From Acidimicrobiaceae bacterium (lineage in GTDB: Bacteria > Actinomycetota > Acidimicrobiia > Acidimicrobiales > MedAcidi-G1): a stretch of 8,916 nt of DNA. The notes beneath the pieces were generated by a model that had not been told where the DNA came from, ran no database searches, and saw only the letters and a list, made by a program, of their open reading frames with translations. Every line of letters begins with the position of its first letter. Positions within the stretch are counted from its first letter, which is position 1. The position numbers and the translations under genes are program-made. The stretch lies in assembly GCA_003541675.1 (NCBI GenBank), contig DPMC01000087.1:1-8916 (forward strand), written 5' to 3'. Shown here piece by piece: positions 1-6,783 of the stretch.

Positions 1-681
1 GGCGATCCAGTCCCCATTGATTTCCCAGGTGGTCGAACGAGCGAGTTGACCGTGGCGGCGATCTTCGAGGACTCAGCCCTTCTTGGGAACTGGGTGGTTG
101 ATGTATCGGTCTTCGACACCTATCTTCCAACCGCTCCTGTTTCTTGGATCTCGGTTTTGTTCCCTGATGGCGCTGACGACATTTCCTCCCGAGCTGCTGT
201 CGAGGTGTACACCGACTCCTACCCTCAGGTCGCCGTTGAGGACCAATCCGAATTCCGCAAGTCCCAAGAAGATCAACTGGACCAGTTGCTGTCCATCATC
301 CAGGTATTCCTCGGCCTTTCTTTGCTCATTGCCGTTCTGGGCATCACCAACACCCTCGCCCTGTCGGTCTACGAACGGACCCGGGAACTGGGCCTGCTTC
401 GAGCGGTCGGCATGACCCGACGCCAACTCCGGCGCATGGTCCGCTGGGAAGCGGTCATCATCGCCCTATTCGGTGGCCTCCTCGGCGTAGCCATGGGCGT
501 GCTGTTCGGCCTAGCCGCTATCGCGGCGATCCCACAGGAGTTCGTCGACATCGTGTCGATCCCTTACCAAAGCCTGCTGGGCTACCTGGTGGTGTCGGGA
601 ATCTTCGGCATGGTGGCAGCCATCCTCCCGGCGCGCCGGGCGGCCAGACTCAACGTGCTTGACGCCATCTCCCACGCATAG
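1..681 (+). CDS. ABC transporter permease, FtsX/MacB family (3' end, truncated by window edge)
   Basis: This is the C-terminal part (226 residues) of an integral-membrane permease of an ABC exporter or lipoprotein/peptide-type system. The frame is open from base 1 to the TAG at 679-681, so the true start lies upstream of the window; the TTG at 46 is only an internal codon. The first ~95 residues look like the end of the extracytoplasmic domain. A membrane segment follows at about residues 98-125, leading into the cytoplasmic loop YERTRELGLLRAVGMTRRQL. This loop is the hallmark of FtsX-family permeases and contacts the ATPase. Two further membrane segments lie near residues 150-175 and 190-212, followed by a basic C-terminus (PARRAARLNVLDAI), typical of the family. 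The partner ATPase is not in the window and is expected upstream. Family assignment is firm; the transported substrate cannot be read from this fragment. Confidence 0.93.
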   Translation, partial: GDPVPIDFPGGRTSELTVAAIFEDSALLGNWVVDVSVFDTYLPTAPVSWISVLFPDGADDISSRAAVEVYTDSYPQVAVEDQSEFRKSQEDQLDQLLSIIQVFLGLSLLIAVLGITNTLALSVYERTRELGLLRAVGMTRRQLRRMVRWEAVIIALFGGLLGVAMGVLFGLAAIAAIPQEFVDIVSIPYQSLLGYLVVSGIFGMVAAILPARRAARLNVLDAISHA

Positions 682-747
682 GCACTACCCCGGCCTGGTG
701 ATGGCCATAGCGGCCAGCGCCCGGCCCCAGGATTCGGACGCCGTCAT

Positions 748-770
748 GAGAAAACCGGTGACCGGCTCTC
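748..770. terminator. Weak imperfect hairpin between convergent genes
   Basis: In the 157-bp gap between the converging permease and helD genes, GAGA (748-751) can pair with TCTC (767-770). CCGG (755-758) can pair with CCGG (762-765) around a 3-nt loop, leaving a small internal loop between the two stems. There is no T-tract on either side, so an intrinsic terminator is only a guess based on location. Nothing else in the gap looks like a gene. Confidence 0.2.
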
Positions 771-816
771 GTGAAACCGTGGGGAGAAGGGTTGTGATAG
801 CGGCGGGCACACCCAG

Positions 817-834
817 CCGGCCGGCCGGCCGGCC
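817..834. repeat. (CCGG)4 self-complementary tract after helD stop
   Basis: Four tandem CCGG units plus CC run from 817 to 834, ending 4 bp from the helD stop codon (839-841, minus strand). The tract is fully self-complementary and could fold in the 3' end of the helD transcript. It may act as a GC-only transcript end or may be a simple-sequence tract of no function. The pattern is directly visible; any role is inference. Confidence 0.5.
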
Positions 835-838
835 CCAA

Positions 839-2935
839 TCAGTCAGACAGGGCGGCAGGGAGAGGCTCGGTGTGAACCACGGCCACTCGCTTGGTGGCGC
901 GGGTGAGCGCCACGTACAACGCCCGCATGCCCTGGGACTGCTCCCGCAGGATTCGGGCTGGTTCGACCACGACCGCCCCGTCCACCTCCAGGCCCTTGAC
1001 CAGTCCGACGGGCACCACAGTTACCCGGGCGTCAAGGCCACGACGGGTCGGGCGACCGAAGGCCACGCCGGCCCGCTCGAGAGCCTCCTCGACGTCATTG
1101 GTCTGGGAATCGGCAGCGATCACGGCGAGGTTGCCGGCACCTACCGACTCCAACTCGACACGCACCACTTCGACCAGGCCTTCAAGCTTCTCGGCCTGTT
1201 CGCCGGTCAACCCGATGAAGCGGGGTGCCTCGCCGTCACCGCGCACCGAGCGGGGTGGAGCGAGGTCCGGTGCGGCCACGGCCAGCACCCGGGCCGCCAC
1301 ATCCATGATGGGCCCCGGGATCCGGTAGCCCACGGTGAGTTCGTGGCGGACTGTCGGCTTCCGATCAGGAAGGTGGGTGAGGATCCCCTCCCAGTCATCG
1401 TGGGCCCACGAACCCGTGGCCTGGGCGATGTCGCCCACCACAGTCATGGACCCGTTCAACGACCGGCGGTCCAGCATCCGCAGGTCCATCGGCGAGAGGT
1501 CCTGAACCTCGTCAACCACGATGTGCCCGTAGGTACGGACCGCATCACGGGCCTTGCAACCTGGTCGGGCCCCCAGTACAGCGCGGGCCTCGTCCAGCAG
1601 AGGCGCATCTGACGCCGTCCAGTACACGTCGTCGGCCACCTCCTCCCGAGGCCGGAAGAGTGCGTCGACCTGATCGGCGGTGAGGGTCCGGTCGGCAGCC
1701 CGGATCAACGCACGCGACCCGAACAGATCGTTCAGCAGTTGCGCCGGCGTGAGGACCGGCCACATCCACTCCAACGCCTCACGCACGATCATTTCGCCCC
1801 GGATTCGTTCGCGCACCGCCTCGGGATCGAGATCGCCCCGACCCGATGCGACCAGCGCCTTGTAGAACTCTCCCTCCACGAACTTGCGAGCAGCGTTGTG
1901 GGTCCGGTAACGACGCCTCGCTTCGGACACGATACGGCTCGACTCCTCAACCGACAGGCTCAGCCACTGCAGGCCGTACCCAAGCCGCAGATCGGAGCGG
2001 AGCGGACGCTGACGGGTCCTCACGGCTCGCGAGATGAACCTGACCATGCGGAGGTCACCCTTGAGGCGACCCTTGTTGGCCACCTCACGACGGTCGTCGA
2101 TCCGAACGCCGCCGACGACATCGCCAACGGTGGCCAGCGTGACCCCGGCCTCGCCGAGCGACGGCAGGACCTGCTCGATGTAGGCGAGGAACAGTCGGTT
2201 GGGCCCGACGACCAGCAGGCCCTGGCCCTCCAACGGGAAGCGGTGGGTGTAGAGCAGGTAGGCCGCACGGTGGAGGGCCACCACGGTCTTGCCGGTCCCC
2301 GGGCCGCCCTGCACGGCGTGCACCCCGGACAGGGGTGCACGGATGATGTCGTCCTGCTCGGACTGAATGGTGCCGATGATGTCACCGAGACGTCCGGTTC
2401 GGCTCGTCTCCAACGCGGCGATGAGCGCACCCTCGCCCTTGAGGCGGGTGCCATCGCCGTCACCCTCTCGGAACCGTTCAAGGTCACCGAACAACTCGTC
2501 CTCGAGGCCCAGCACGGTACGACCGCGGCTCACGATGTAGCGACGGCGCTGGAGGCCCATGGGCGCCAGACCGGTAGCCCGGTAGAAGGCCTCGGCCACC
2601 GGGGCCCGCCAGTCCACTACCACCGGGTCCTGTTCCTCGTCCCAGACGCCGACCCGGCCGATGTGGAACACGCCGCCCCCAGCTTCGGCCTCTTGGTCTA
2701 TACGGCCGAAGACCAACGAGGCATCGCCCAGGTCAAGGTGCTCGAGACGGGCCACCACTGACTCGATGATGGCCTCGCGTTCGAAGCGGGCCTGGTTGGT
2801 CCCACCCTTACCGACCTCGACCATGCGGGTCAGCTCGAGGGCTCGTTCACGGGCTGCATCGAGGCATGCATGGGCGTGGTCGATGTGGGCCTGCTCGGCC
2901 TCCAGTTCTGGGTGCTCGTGGACGTTGTCGCTCAT
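839..2935 (-). CDS. helD: HelD-like RNA polymerase-associated helicase (UvrD/Rep superfamily 1)
   Basis: The product is 698 residues, close to the usual HelD length of about 680-760. HelD proteins bind RNA polymerase and use ATP to pull it off stalled or inactive DNA complexes; some actinobacterial members (HelR) also displace rifamycins. Visible here are an N-terminal helical, probably coiled-coil stretch (about residues 8-70, Glu/Ala/Arg/His-rich) expected to enter the secondary channel, and the family block VVDWRAPVAEAFYRA near residue 105. Walker A GGPGTGKT is at 210-217 (Lys216), motif II DEVQD at 475-479, GYR at 536-538, and the C-terminal YVALTRA motif VI around 674-680 (Arg679). The ATG at 2933-2935 fits the family N-terminus; no strong ribosome binding site is seen. 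It is a single gene, divergent from the patatin gene and convergent with the permease. RNA polymerase binding and rifamycin resistance are not shown by sequence alone. Confidence 0.92.
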   Translation of the reverse strand: MSDNVHEHPELEAEQAHIDHAHACLDAARERALELTRMVEVGKGGTNQARFEREAIIESVVARLEHLDLGDASLVFGRIDQEAEAGGGVFHIGRVGVWDEEQDPVVVDWRAPVAEAFYRATGLAPMGLQRRRYIVSRGRTVLGLEDELFGDLERFREGDGDGTRLKGEGALIAALETSRTGRLGDIIGTIQSEQDDIIRAPLSGVHAVQGGPGTGKTVVALHRAAYLLYTHRFPLEGQGLLVVGPNRLFLAYIEQVLPSLGEAGVTLATVGDVVGGVRIDDRREVANKGRLKGDLRMVRFISRAVRTRQRPLRSDLRLGYGLQWLSLSVEESSRIVSEARRRYRTHNAARKFVEGEFYKALVASGRGDLDPEAVRERIRGEMIVREALEWMWPVLTPAQLLNDLFGSRALIRAADRTLTADQVDALFRPREEVADDVYWTASDAPLLDEARAVLGARPGCKARDAVRTYGHIVVDEVQDLSPMDLRMLDRRSLNGSMTVVGDIAQATGSWAHDDWEGILTHLPDRKPTVRHELTVGYRIPGPIMDVAARVLAVAAPDLAPPRSVRGDGEAPRFIGLTGEQAEKLEGLVEVVRVELESVGAGNLAVIAADSQTNDVEEALERAGVAFGRPTRRGLDARVTVVPVGLVKGLEVDGAVVVEPARILREQSQGMRALYVALTRATKRVAVVHTEPLPAALSD

Positions 2936-2943
2936 AGTGCTCG

Positions 2944-2956
2944 GCCCCGCCGGGGC
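2944..2956 (-). promoter_or_regulatory. GC hairpin in the helD leader
   Basis: GCCCC (2944-2948) and GGGGC (2952-2956) are perfect 5-bp arms around a 3-nt loop, lying 9-21 nt upstream of the helD ATG. Read on the minus strand, the GGGG stretch nearest the start codon is the only purine-rich candidate ribosome binding sequence, and it sits inside the stem. Sequestration of the helD initiation region is possible. The stem is visible; the role is inference. Confidence 0.25.
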
Positions 2957-2982
2957 GCCGTACGTTCATCAAAACTGGCCGA

Positions 2983-3001
2983 TTCGGCGAATTCAGCCGA
3001 A
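2983..3001. promoter_or_regulatory. Inverted repeat TTCGGC-N7-GCCGAA, candidate operator
   Basis: Perfect 6-bp arms at 2983-2988 and 2996-3001 flank a 7-bp spacer that contains GAATTC. The repeat lies in the 177-bp region between two divergent genes (helD and the patatin gene), where promoters for both strands are expected. The arm length and spacing suit a dimeric repressor of helix-turn-helix type. No regulator gene is in the window and I see no convincing -35/-10 pair on either strand, so this is a positional inference. I found no motif resembling the rifamycin-associated element described upstream of some helR genes. Confidence 0.35.
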
Positions 3002-3112
3002 GATCGATCCTATCGGTGGTCCGTGGGGCGACCTCAGCACACCGGAAGGCCCACAGGTGGCGGAAAAGCCCGGTCCACGTGCGACGATGGGCGTCGTGAA
3101 TCTGGTGTGCAC

Positions 3113-4147
3113 ATGACAGCCGTCGGCCTGGTGCTCGGCTCCGGAGGTCTCCACGGCGCGGCCCAACACGCTGGCGCGCTCGCTGCACTGGTCGAGGCGA
3201 CCGGATGGGATCCACGAACAGCCGACGTCGTGGTGGGTACGTCGGCCGGTGCCACCACCGCTGTCAGTCTCCGGGCCGGCCTGTCGGCCGCCGACCTCCA
3301 CGCTCACTACGCCGGGACGCCGCTGTCAGACGAGGGTCGGGCCATCGTCGACCGGGTAACCACGCCCCTCGACCTCGGCGGGCAGGTAACCGGGGAACCG
3401 GCCGCTGAAGAACGGTCCGGTTCCAGTTCCGGCGGCCCATGGTCCTGGCGGCCGGCCAATCCGTTGCTGGTATTGCGGGACCTGTGCTCCACCGCTCGGC
3501 CCCGCCCTGTGGTCGCCCTCGCCGGGCTGCTTCCGACGGGCACCCGCGACGGTTCGTCGCTCAGCGCCCGCAATACCGAGATCCATCCTGATCCGTGGCC
3601 CGACCAGCCAACCTGGATCTGCACGGTGGATCTCCAGACGGGTAAGCGGGTCGTGCTGGGACGTGACGATGTGGACGTGGCGATCGGGCCGGCGGTGCAG
3701 GCATCGGCGGCCATTCCCGGCTGGTTCCGACCGGTGGAGGTCGACGGCCGTCGTCTGGTCGACGGCGGCGTGCACTCGACCACCAATGCCGACCTGGTGG
3801 CCGCTCTCGGCCTCGATGTCGTGGTGATCTCGTCGGTCAGGACGGTCGGGGGTACGGCCGGGCCCACCGACTACCGGGGCACCGTGGCCCGCGCCTGGCA
3901 CGCCCGGACCCTATGGCGCGAAGTTCAGGCCATCCGTCGCCGGGGTACCGCTGTTCTGGTCTTGGACCCCACGGCCAGCGACCTGGCCGCCCGCAAAGTG
4001 CTGGCCGACGGATCTTCGGATCAGAATAAGCATGGCCTGTCCGATATCTGTGAGGCAGCCCGGGTCTCCGCTCTGGCCCGCCTCGCCTTGCCTGAAGCCA
4101 CCCGGGCACGGCGACTCCTGACCAGTGCCGCCGAACCTCCCCGGTAG
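3113..4147 (+). CDS. Patatin-like phospholipase (RssA-type serine acyl hydrolase)
   Basis: A 344-residue protein of the patatin-like family, whose members cleave acyl esters of phospholipids with a Ser-Asp dyad. The glycine-rich oxyanion-hole motif is at the very N-terminus (GSGGLHG, residues 9-15), the nucleophile elbow is GTSAG (42-46, Ser44), and the catalytic Asp is in DGG (Asp217). All key residues are present, so activity is expected. No signal peptide or membrane segment is visible, so it is probably cytoplasmic or peripheral at the membrane. The frame is open upstream to 2870, but the ATG at 3113 places the oxyanion motif where the family has it; a GTG at 3107 is an alternative. Residues ~85-150 are Pro/Ser/Gly-rich and poorly conserved in look. 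The gene ends 9 bp before hemE, which suggests cotranscription. The physiological substrate is unknown. Confidence 0.92.
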   Translation: MTAVGLVLGSGGLHGAAQHAGALAALVEATGWDPRTADVVVGTSAGATTAVSLRAGLSAADLHAHYAGTPLSDEGRAIVDRVTTPLDLGGQVTGEPAAEERSGSSSGGPWSWRPANPLLVLRDLCSTARPRPVVALAGLLPTGTRDGSSLSARNTEIHPDPWPDQPTWICTVDLQTGKRVVLGRDDVDVAIGPAVQASAAIPGWFRPVEVDGRRLVDGGVHSTTNADLVAALGLDVVVISSVRTVGGTAGPTDYRGTVARAWHARTLWREVQAIRRRGTAVLVLDPTASDLAARKVLADGSSDQNKHGLSDICEAARVSALARLALPEATRARRLLTSAAEPPR

Positions 4148-4156
4148 CGTCGATCC

Positions 4157-5200
4157 GTGGACGATCCCTCCCTCAGAACCAGCCCCTTCTTGGCCGCGTG
4201 TCGGGCCGAACCACACGACCACACTCCTGTCTGGTTCATGCGCCAAGCCGGCCGGTCGCTCCCCGAATATCGGGCCGTTCGGGGGACGGGCAGCATTCTG
4301 GACGCCATTGCCGATCCGGAGCTATCCGCCGAGATCACCATGCAGCCGGTCCGACGCTACGGCGTCGACGCGGCCATCCTCTACTCCGACATCGTCGTCC
4401 CGGCCCACGCCGTCGGCTTCGGTGTCGACGTGAAGCCCGGCCTCGGGCCAGTAGTAGACCGACCCTTCGAGCGGGCCGCCGACCTCCAACGTCTCCGCCC
4501 GCTGGAACCCGAGATCGATACCCCGTACGTGCTTGAAACGGTCCGACAGGTGGTAACCGAGGCCGACGTACCGCTAATCGGCTTCGCCGGGGCGCCATTC
4601 ACCGTGGCCTCCTATCTGATCGAGGGTGAACCGTCCCGCACCTATGGGAAGACCAAGGCCCTGATGCTCGGTGATCCGGGCCTATGGCACGACCTCATGG
4701 AACGTCTGGCCGACATGGCCATTACGTCGTTGCGGTCCCAGATCGACGCCGGGGTGTCGGCCATCCAGCTGTTTGACAGTTGGGCCGGAGCGCTCAGCCC
4801 ACCGGTCTACGAACGATGCGTCCTGCCGTACAGCCGACGGGTGTTCGAAGGGGTGGTCGACACCGGCGTGCCCCGCATCCACTTCGGCGTGGGAACCGGT
4901 GAGATCCTTCCCCTGATGGCCGACGCCGGCTCCGACGTGGTCGGTGTGGACTGGCGGGTGCCGCTGGACGAGGCACGTCGTCGACTCGGGCCGGACGCCA
5001 TCCTCCAGGGCAACCTCGACCCCGCGGTCTGTCTCGGTCCCCTCGAGGTCATCGAAGCCGAGGTGGCCGACGTCCTGGCCCGCAACGGTGGTCACCCCGG
5101 GCACGTGTTCAACCTCGGCCACGGCGTGCTTCCCGAGATCGACCCTGCCGTCCTGGAACGGGTCGTTTCTCAGGTCCACGCCTTTCCACTCGGGGCCTGA
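4157..5200 (+). CDS. hemE: Uroporphyrinogen decarboxylase
   Basis: HemE (347 residues, normal family length) removes four carboxyl groups from uroporphyrinogen III to give coproporphyrinogen III in cytoplasmic haem synthesis. Signature 1 is seen as [15 protein letters not shown] (residues 25-39), with Ser34 where many homologues have Tyr. Signature 2 is [16 protein letters not shown] (142-157). The active-site residues matching human Arg37, Arg41, Asp86, Tyr164, Ser219 and His339 are present as Arg29, Arg33, Asp78, Tyr153, Ser208 and His322. The start is GTG at 4157, chosen because signature 1 falls at the usual distance from the N-terminus. No Shine-Dalgarno sequence is evident, so initiation may depend on the patatin stop only 9 bp upstream. 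hemY follows after 3 bp. Identification is secure. Confidence 0.98.
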   Translation: MDDPSLRTSPFLAACRAEPHDHTPVWFMRQAGRSLPEYRAVRGTGSILDAIADPELSAEITMQPVRRYGVDAAILYSDIVVPAHAVGFGVDVKPGLGPVVDRPFERAADLQRLRPLEPEIDTPYVLETVRQVVTEADVPLIGFAGAPFTVASYLIEGEPSRTYGKTKALMLGDPGLWHDLMERLADMAITSLRSQIDAGVSAIQLFDSWAGALSPPVYERCVLPYSRRVFEGVVDTGVPRIHFGVGTGEILPLMADAGSDVVGVDWRVPLDEARRRLGPDAILQGNLDPAVCLGPLEVIEAEVADVLARNGGHPGHVFNLGHGVLPEIDPAVLERVVSQVHAFPLGA

Positions 5201-5203
5201 TCA

Positions 5204-6679
5204 ATGGTCAGCCGGATGCCTGAGCGACGGGTACCTGCACGTCAGATATTGGTGATCGGTGGCGGCATCACCGGCCTGACCGCCGGGTACCGACTAGCCG
5301 TCGACCACCCTGAGATCGACGTCACGGTGCTCGAGGCATCAGACCGGCCCGGTGGTTACCTGCGTACTGGGCCTCTGGACGACCCGATGCTGGACGGGCT
5401 GCCGATCGATGCCGGCGCCGATGCGTTCCTGGTTCGGGTGCCGTGGGCCCTGGACCTGTGCGTGGAACTCGGCATCGATAACGAGCTGGTCTCTCCGTCG
5501 GCCCGAAAGGCCTCGTTGTGGTTGGACGACGCCCTGTGGCCCATCCCGTCACCCAACGTTCTAGGCGTGCCACTCGACCCTCGAACGGTCGCCCCCGGGC
5601 TGCTGGCACCAGCCGACCTAGAACGGCTGGCCGGCGACGGCGTGCCCGACGTGCCTATCGGCGGCACCCTTGACGGCGCCCGTGGAACGAGCGGCGATCT
5701 CAGCGTCGGGGCGGTCATCCGGGCGTGTGTCGGTGACCGGGTGTTCGAACGGCTCGTGGATCCGATGCTCGGCGGGATCAACGCCGGACGGGCCGACGAC
5801 CTGAGTTGCGCCGTCATGGCGCCCCAACTGCTGGCTCCTGCCCGATCCACCGAGGGCCTACTGGCCGGTCTACGGCGGACCGCGGCCGCTCCTGCCGCTC
5901 CGGTCTTCAACTCACCGGCGGCCGGGATGGAACGAATCGTCGAGGCCCTGGTGGCCGTCCTCGAGGATCGCCTCCGCACCGGATCTCCGGTCACCCGCCT
6001 GGATCGTGCACCTGACGGCGACACTTCTGATCGACAGGTCGCGGGCTGGGTAGCCACCACCGCGTCTGGGACCTATCGCGCCGACGCCGTGGTCCTCGCC
6101 GTCCCGGCCCACGTGGCCGCCACGCTTGTGGCTCCCCATAGCAGCGACGCCGGTCAGTTCCTTGCCGGCTGGCGCCACGCCTCGGTGGCGTTGGCCACCT
6201 TCGCCTTCGACCGGGCCGACCTCGAGGTTCCCGCCGACCAGAGCGGCTTCCTCGTTGGTCGGGCCACCAACCAGGGACCGAGCCCACTCATGACCGCCTG
6301 CTCGTTCGCCGGATCCAAGTGGGCCCATCTCGACCACCCGGAACGCACCGTGCTGCGGGTGTCGTGCGGTCGGATCGACGACAAGCGTCCCGCCGGGCTG
6401 ACCGATGATGAACTAATCGCCGCGCTGCGGGCCGACCTGGCCACCACCCTGGGCGTCGAGGCGCCACCCACCGCCATCCGCCTCGAACGTTTCCCCGACT
6501 CGCTCGTGCAATTCCCGGTGGGTCACATCGACCGGATCACCGCCCTCGACAGCCTGCTGGACGACGCAACGCCCGGCCTATTGGTGACTGGAACCGTCCG
6601 CAACGGGGTGGGCATTCCGGCGTGCATCCGGTCGGGCACCGAGGCCGCCGAGGCAGCGGTAGCCGCAGCAACCAGATGA
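5204..6679 (+). CDS. hemY: Protoporphyrinogen/coproporphyrinogen oxidase, HemY (CgoX) type
   Basis: An oxygen-dependent FAD flavoprotein (491 residues; HemY proteins are usually about 460-500) that oxidises the porphyrinogen ring. In Gram-positive bacteria the enzyme (also named hemG or cgoX) generally oxidises coproporphyrinogen III, the product of HemE, within the coproporphyrin-dependent pathway. The Rossmann motif is at the N-terminus: GGGITG (19-24), then LEASDRPGG (43-51) with Glu44 to bind the ribose. The C-terminal FAD motif GVGIPACIRSG is at 468-478. No membrane segment is obvious, as expected for the soluble or peripheral form. The ATG at 5204 lies 3 bp past the hemE stop, with a purine-rich GGGG upstream inside hemE; the ATG at 5216 is an alternative. 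Cotranscription and translational coupling with hemE are likely. Ferrochelatase and HemQ genes are not in the window. Confidence 0.95.
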   Translation: MVSRMPERRVPARQILVIGGGITGLTAGYRLAVDHPEIDVTVLEASDRPGGYLRTGPLDDPMLDGLPIDAGADAFLVRVPWALDLCVELGIDNELVSPSARKASLWLDDALWPIPSPNVLGVPLDPRTVAPGLLAPADLERLAGDGVPDVPIGGTLDGARGTSGDLSVGAVIRACVGDRVFERLVDPMLGGINAGRADDLSCAVMAPQLLAPARSTEGLLAGLRRTAAAPAAPVFNSPAAGMERIVEALVAVLEDRLRTGSPVTRLDRAPDGDTSDRQVAGWVATTASGTYRADAVVLAVPAHVAATLVAPHSSDAGQFLAGWRHASVALATFAFDRADLEVPADQSGFLVGRATNQGPSPLMTACSFAGSKWAHLDHPERTVLRVSCGRIDDKRPAGLTDDELIAALRADLATTLGVEAPPTAIRLERFPDSLVQFPVGHIDRITALDSLLDDATPGLLVTGTVRNGVGIPACIRSGTEAAEAAVAAATR

Positions 6680-6683
6680 AATC

Positions 6684-6703
6684 CGGGCCTCTGGGCAGGC
6701 TCG
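6684..6703 (+). terminator. Hairpin just after hemY, possible terminator
   Basis: CGGGCCT (6684-6690) pairs with AGGCTCG (6697-6703) in a 7-bp stem with one G-T wobble and a 6-nt loop, starting 4 nt past the hemY stop. No T-run follows, so intrinsic termination would be inefficient. It could instead stabilise the 3' end of the haem transcript. Confidence 0.3.
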
Positions 6704-6720
6704 CGGACGGCGACTGTGTG

Positions 6721-6758
6721 CCCGGACCGGGATTTCCTCCAAACCGCCGTGGTCCGGG
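6721..6758 (+). promoter_or_regulatory. Perfect 8-bp inverted repeat upstream of the cyclase gene
   Basis: CCCGGACC (6721-6728) and GGTCCGGG (6751-6758) are perfect arms with a 22-nt spacer. The left arm can also fold locally with the next bases as CCCGG-A-CCGGG, so two structures compete. The repeat lies between hemY and the cyclase start and may mark a transcript boundary or a regulated leader. The pairing is visible; the function is inference. Confidence 0.35.
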
Positions 6759-6783
6759 GCCTCCGGCGTGGTTCGATGGAGGG

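Noticed and set aside
682..838. Possible small RNA or tRNA gene in the convergent gap
   Set aside because: No cloverleaf, T-loop or CCA-type end is visible, and no promoter or terminator with a T-run bounds the stretch.
659..1612. Long + strand reading frame (317 codons) opposite the helD 3' half
   Set aside because: It lies antisense to a gene with clear helicase motifs. The Gly/His/Arg-rich product has no domain I recognise, and long open antisense frames are expected in GC-rich DNA.
1739..2761. Long + strand reading frame (340 codons) opposite the helD 5' half
   Set aside because: It is a shadow of the strongly supported helD frame; its composition is low-complexity and no family features are visible.
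3007..3012. Minus-strand TAGGAT as a possible -10 box for helD
   Set aside because: It matches TATAAT at only four of six positions and no acceptable -35 element lies at the right distance.
2870..3112. N-terminal extension of the patatin gene back to 2870
   Set aside because: It would overlap the helD start and cover the whole divergent intergenic region. The patatin oxyanion motif normally lies right at the N-terminus, which fits the ATG at 3113.
4682..5179. Minus-strand reading frame (165 codons) inside hemE
   Set aside because: It is antisense to a secure hemE with all catalytic residues; no independent start signal or domain is seen.
6622..6783. N-terminal extension of the cyclase gene into the hemY 3' end
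   Set aside because: The added residues overlap hemY by 58 bp and look like out-of-frame translation rich in Pro, Gly and Arg. The ATG at 6784 is the first ATG placed sensibly before the domain.
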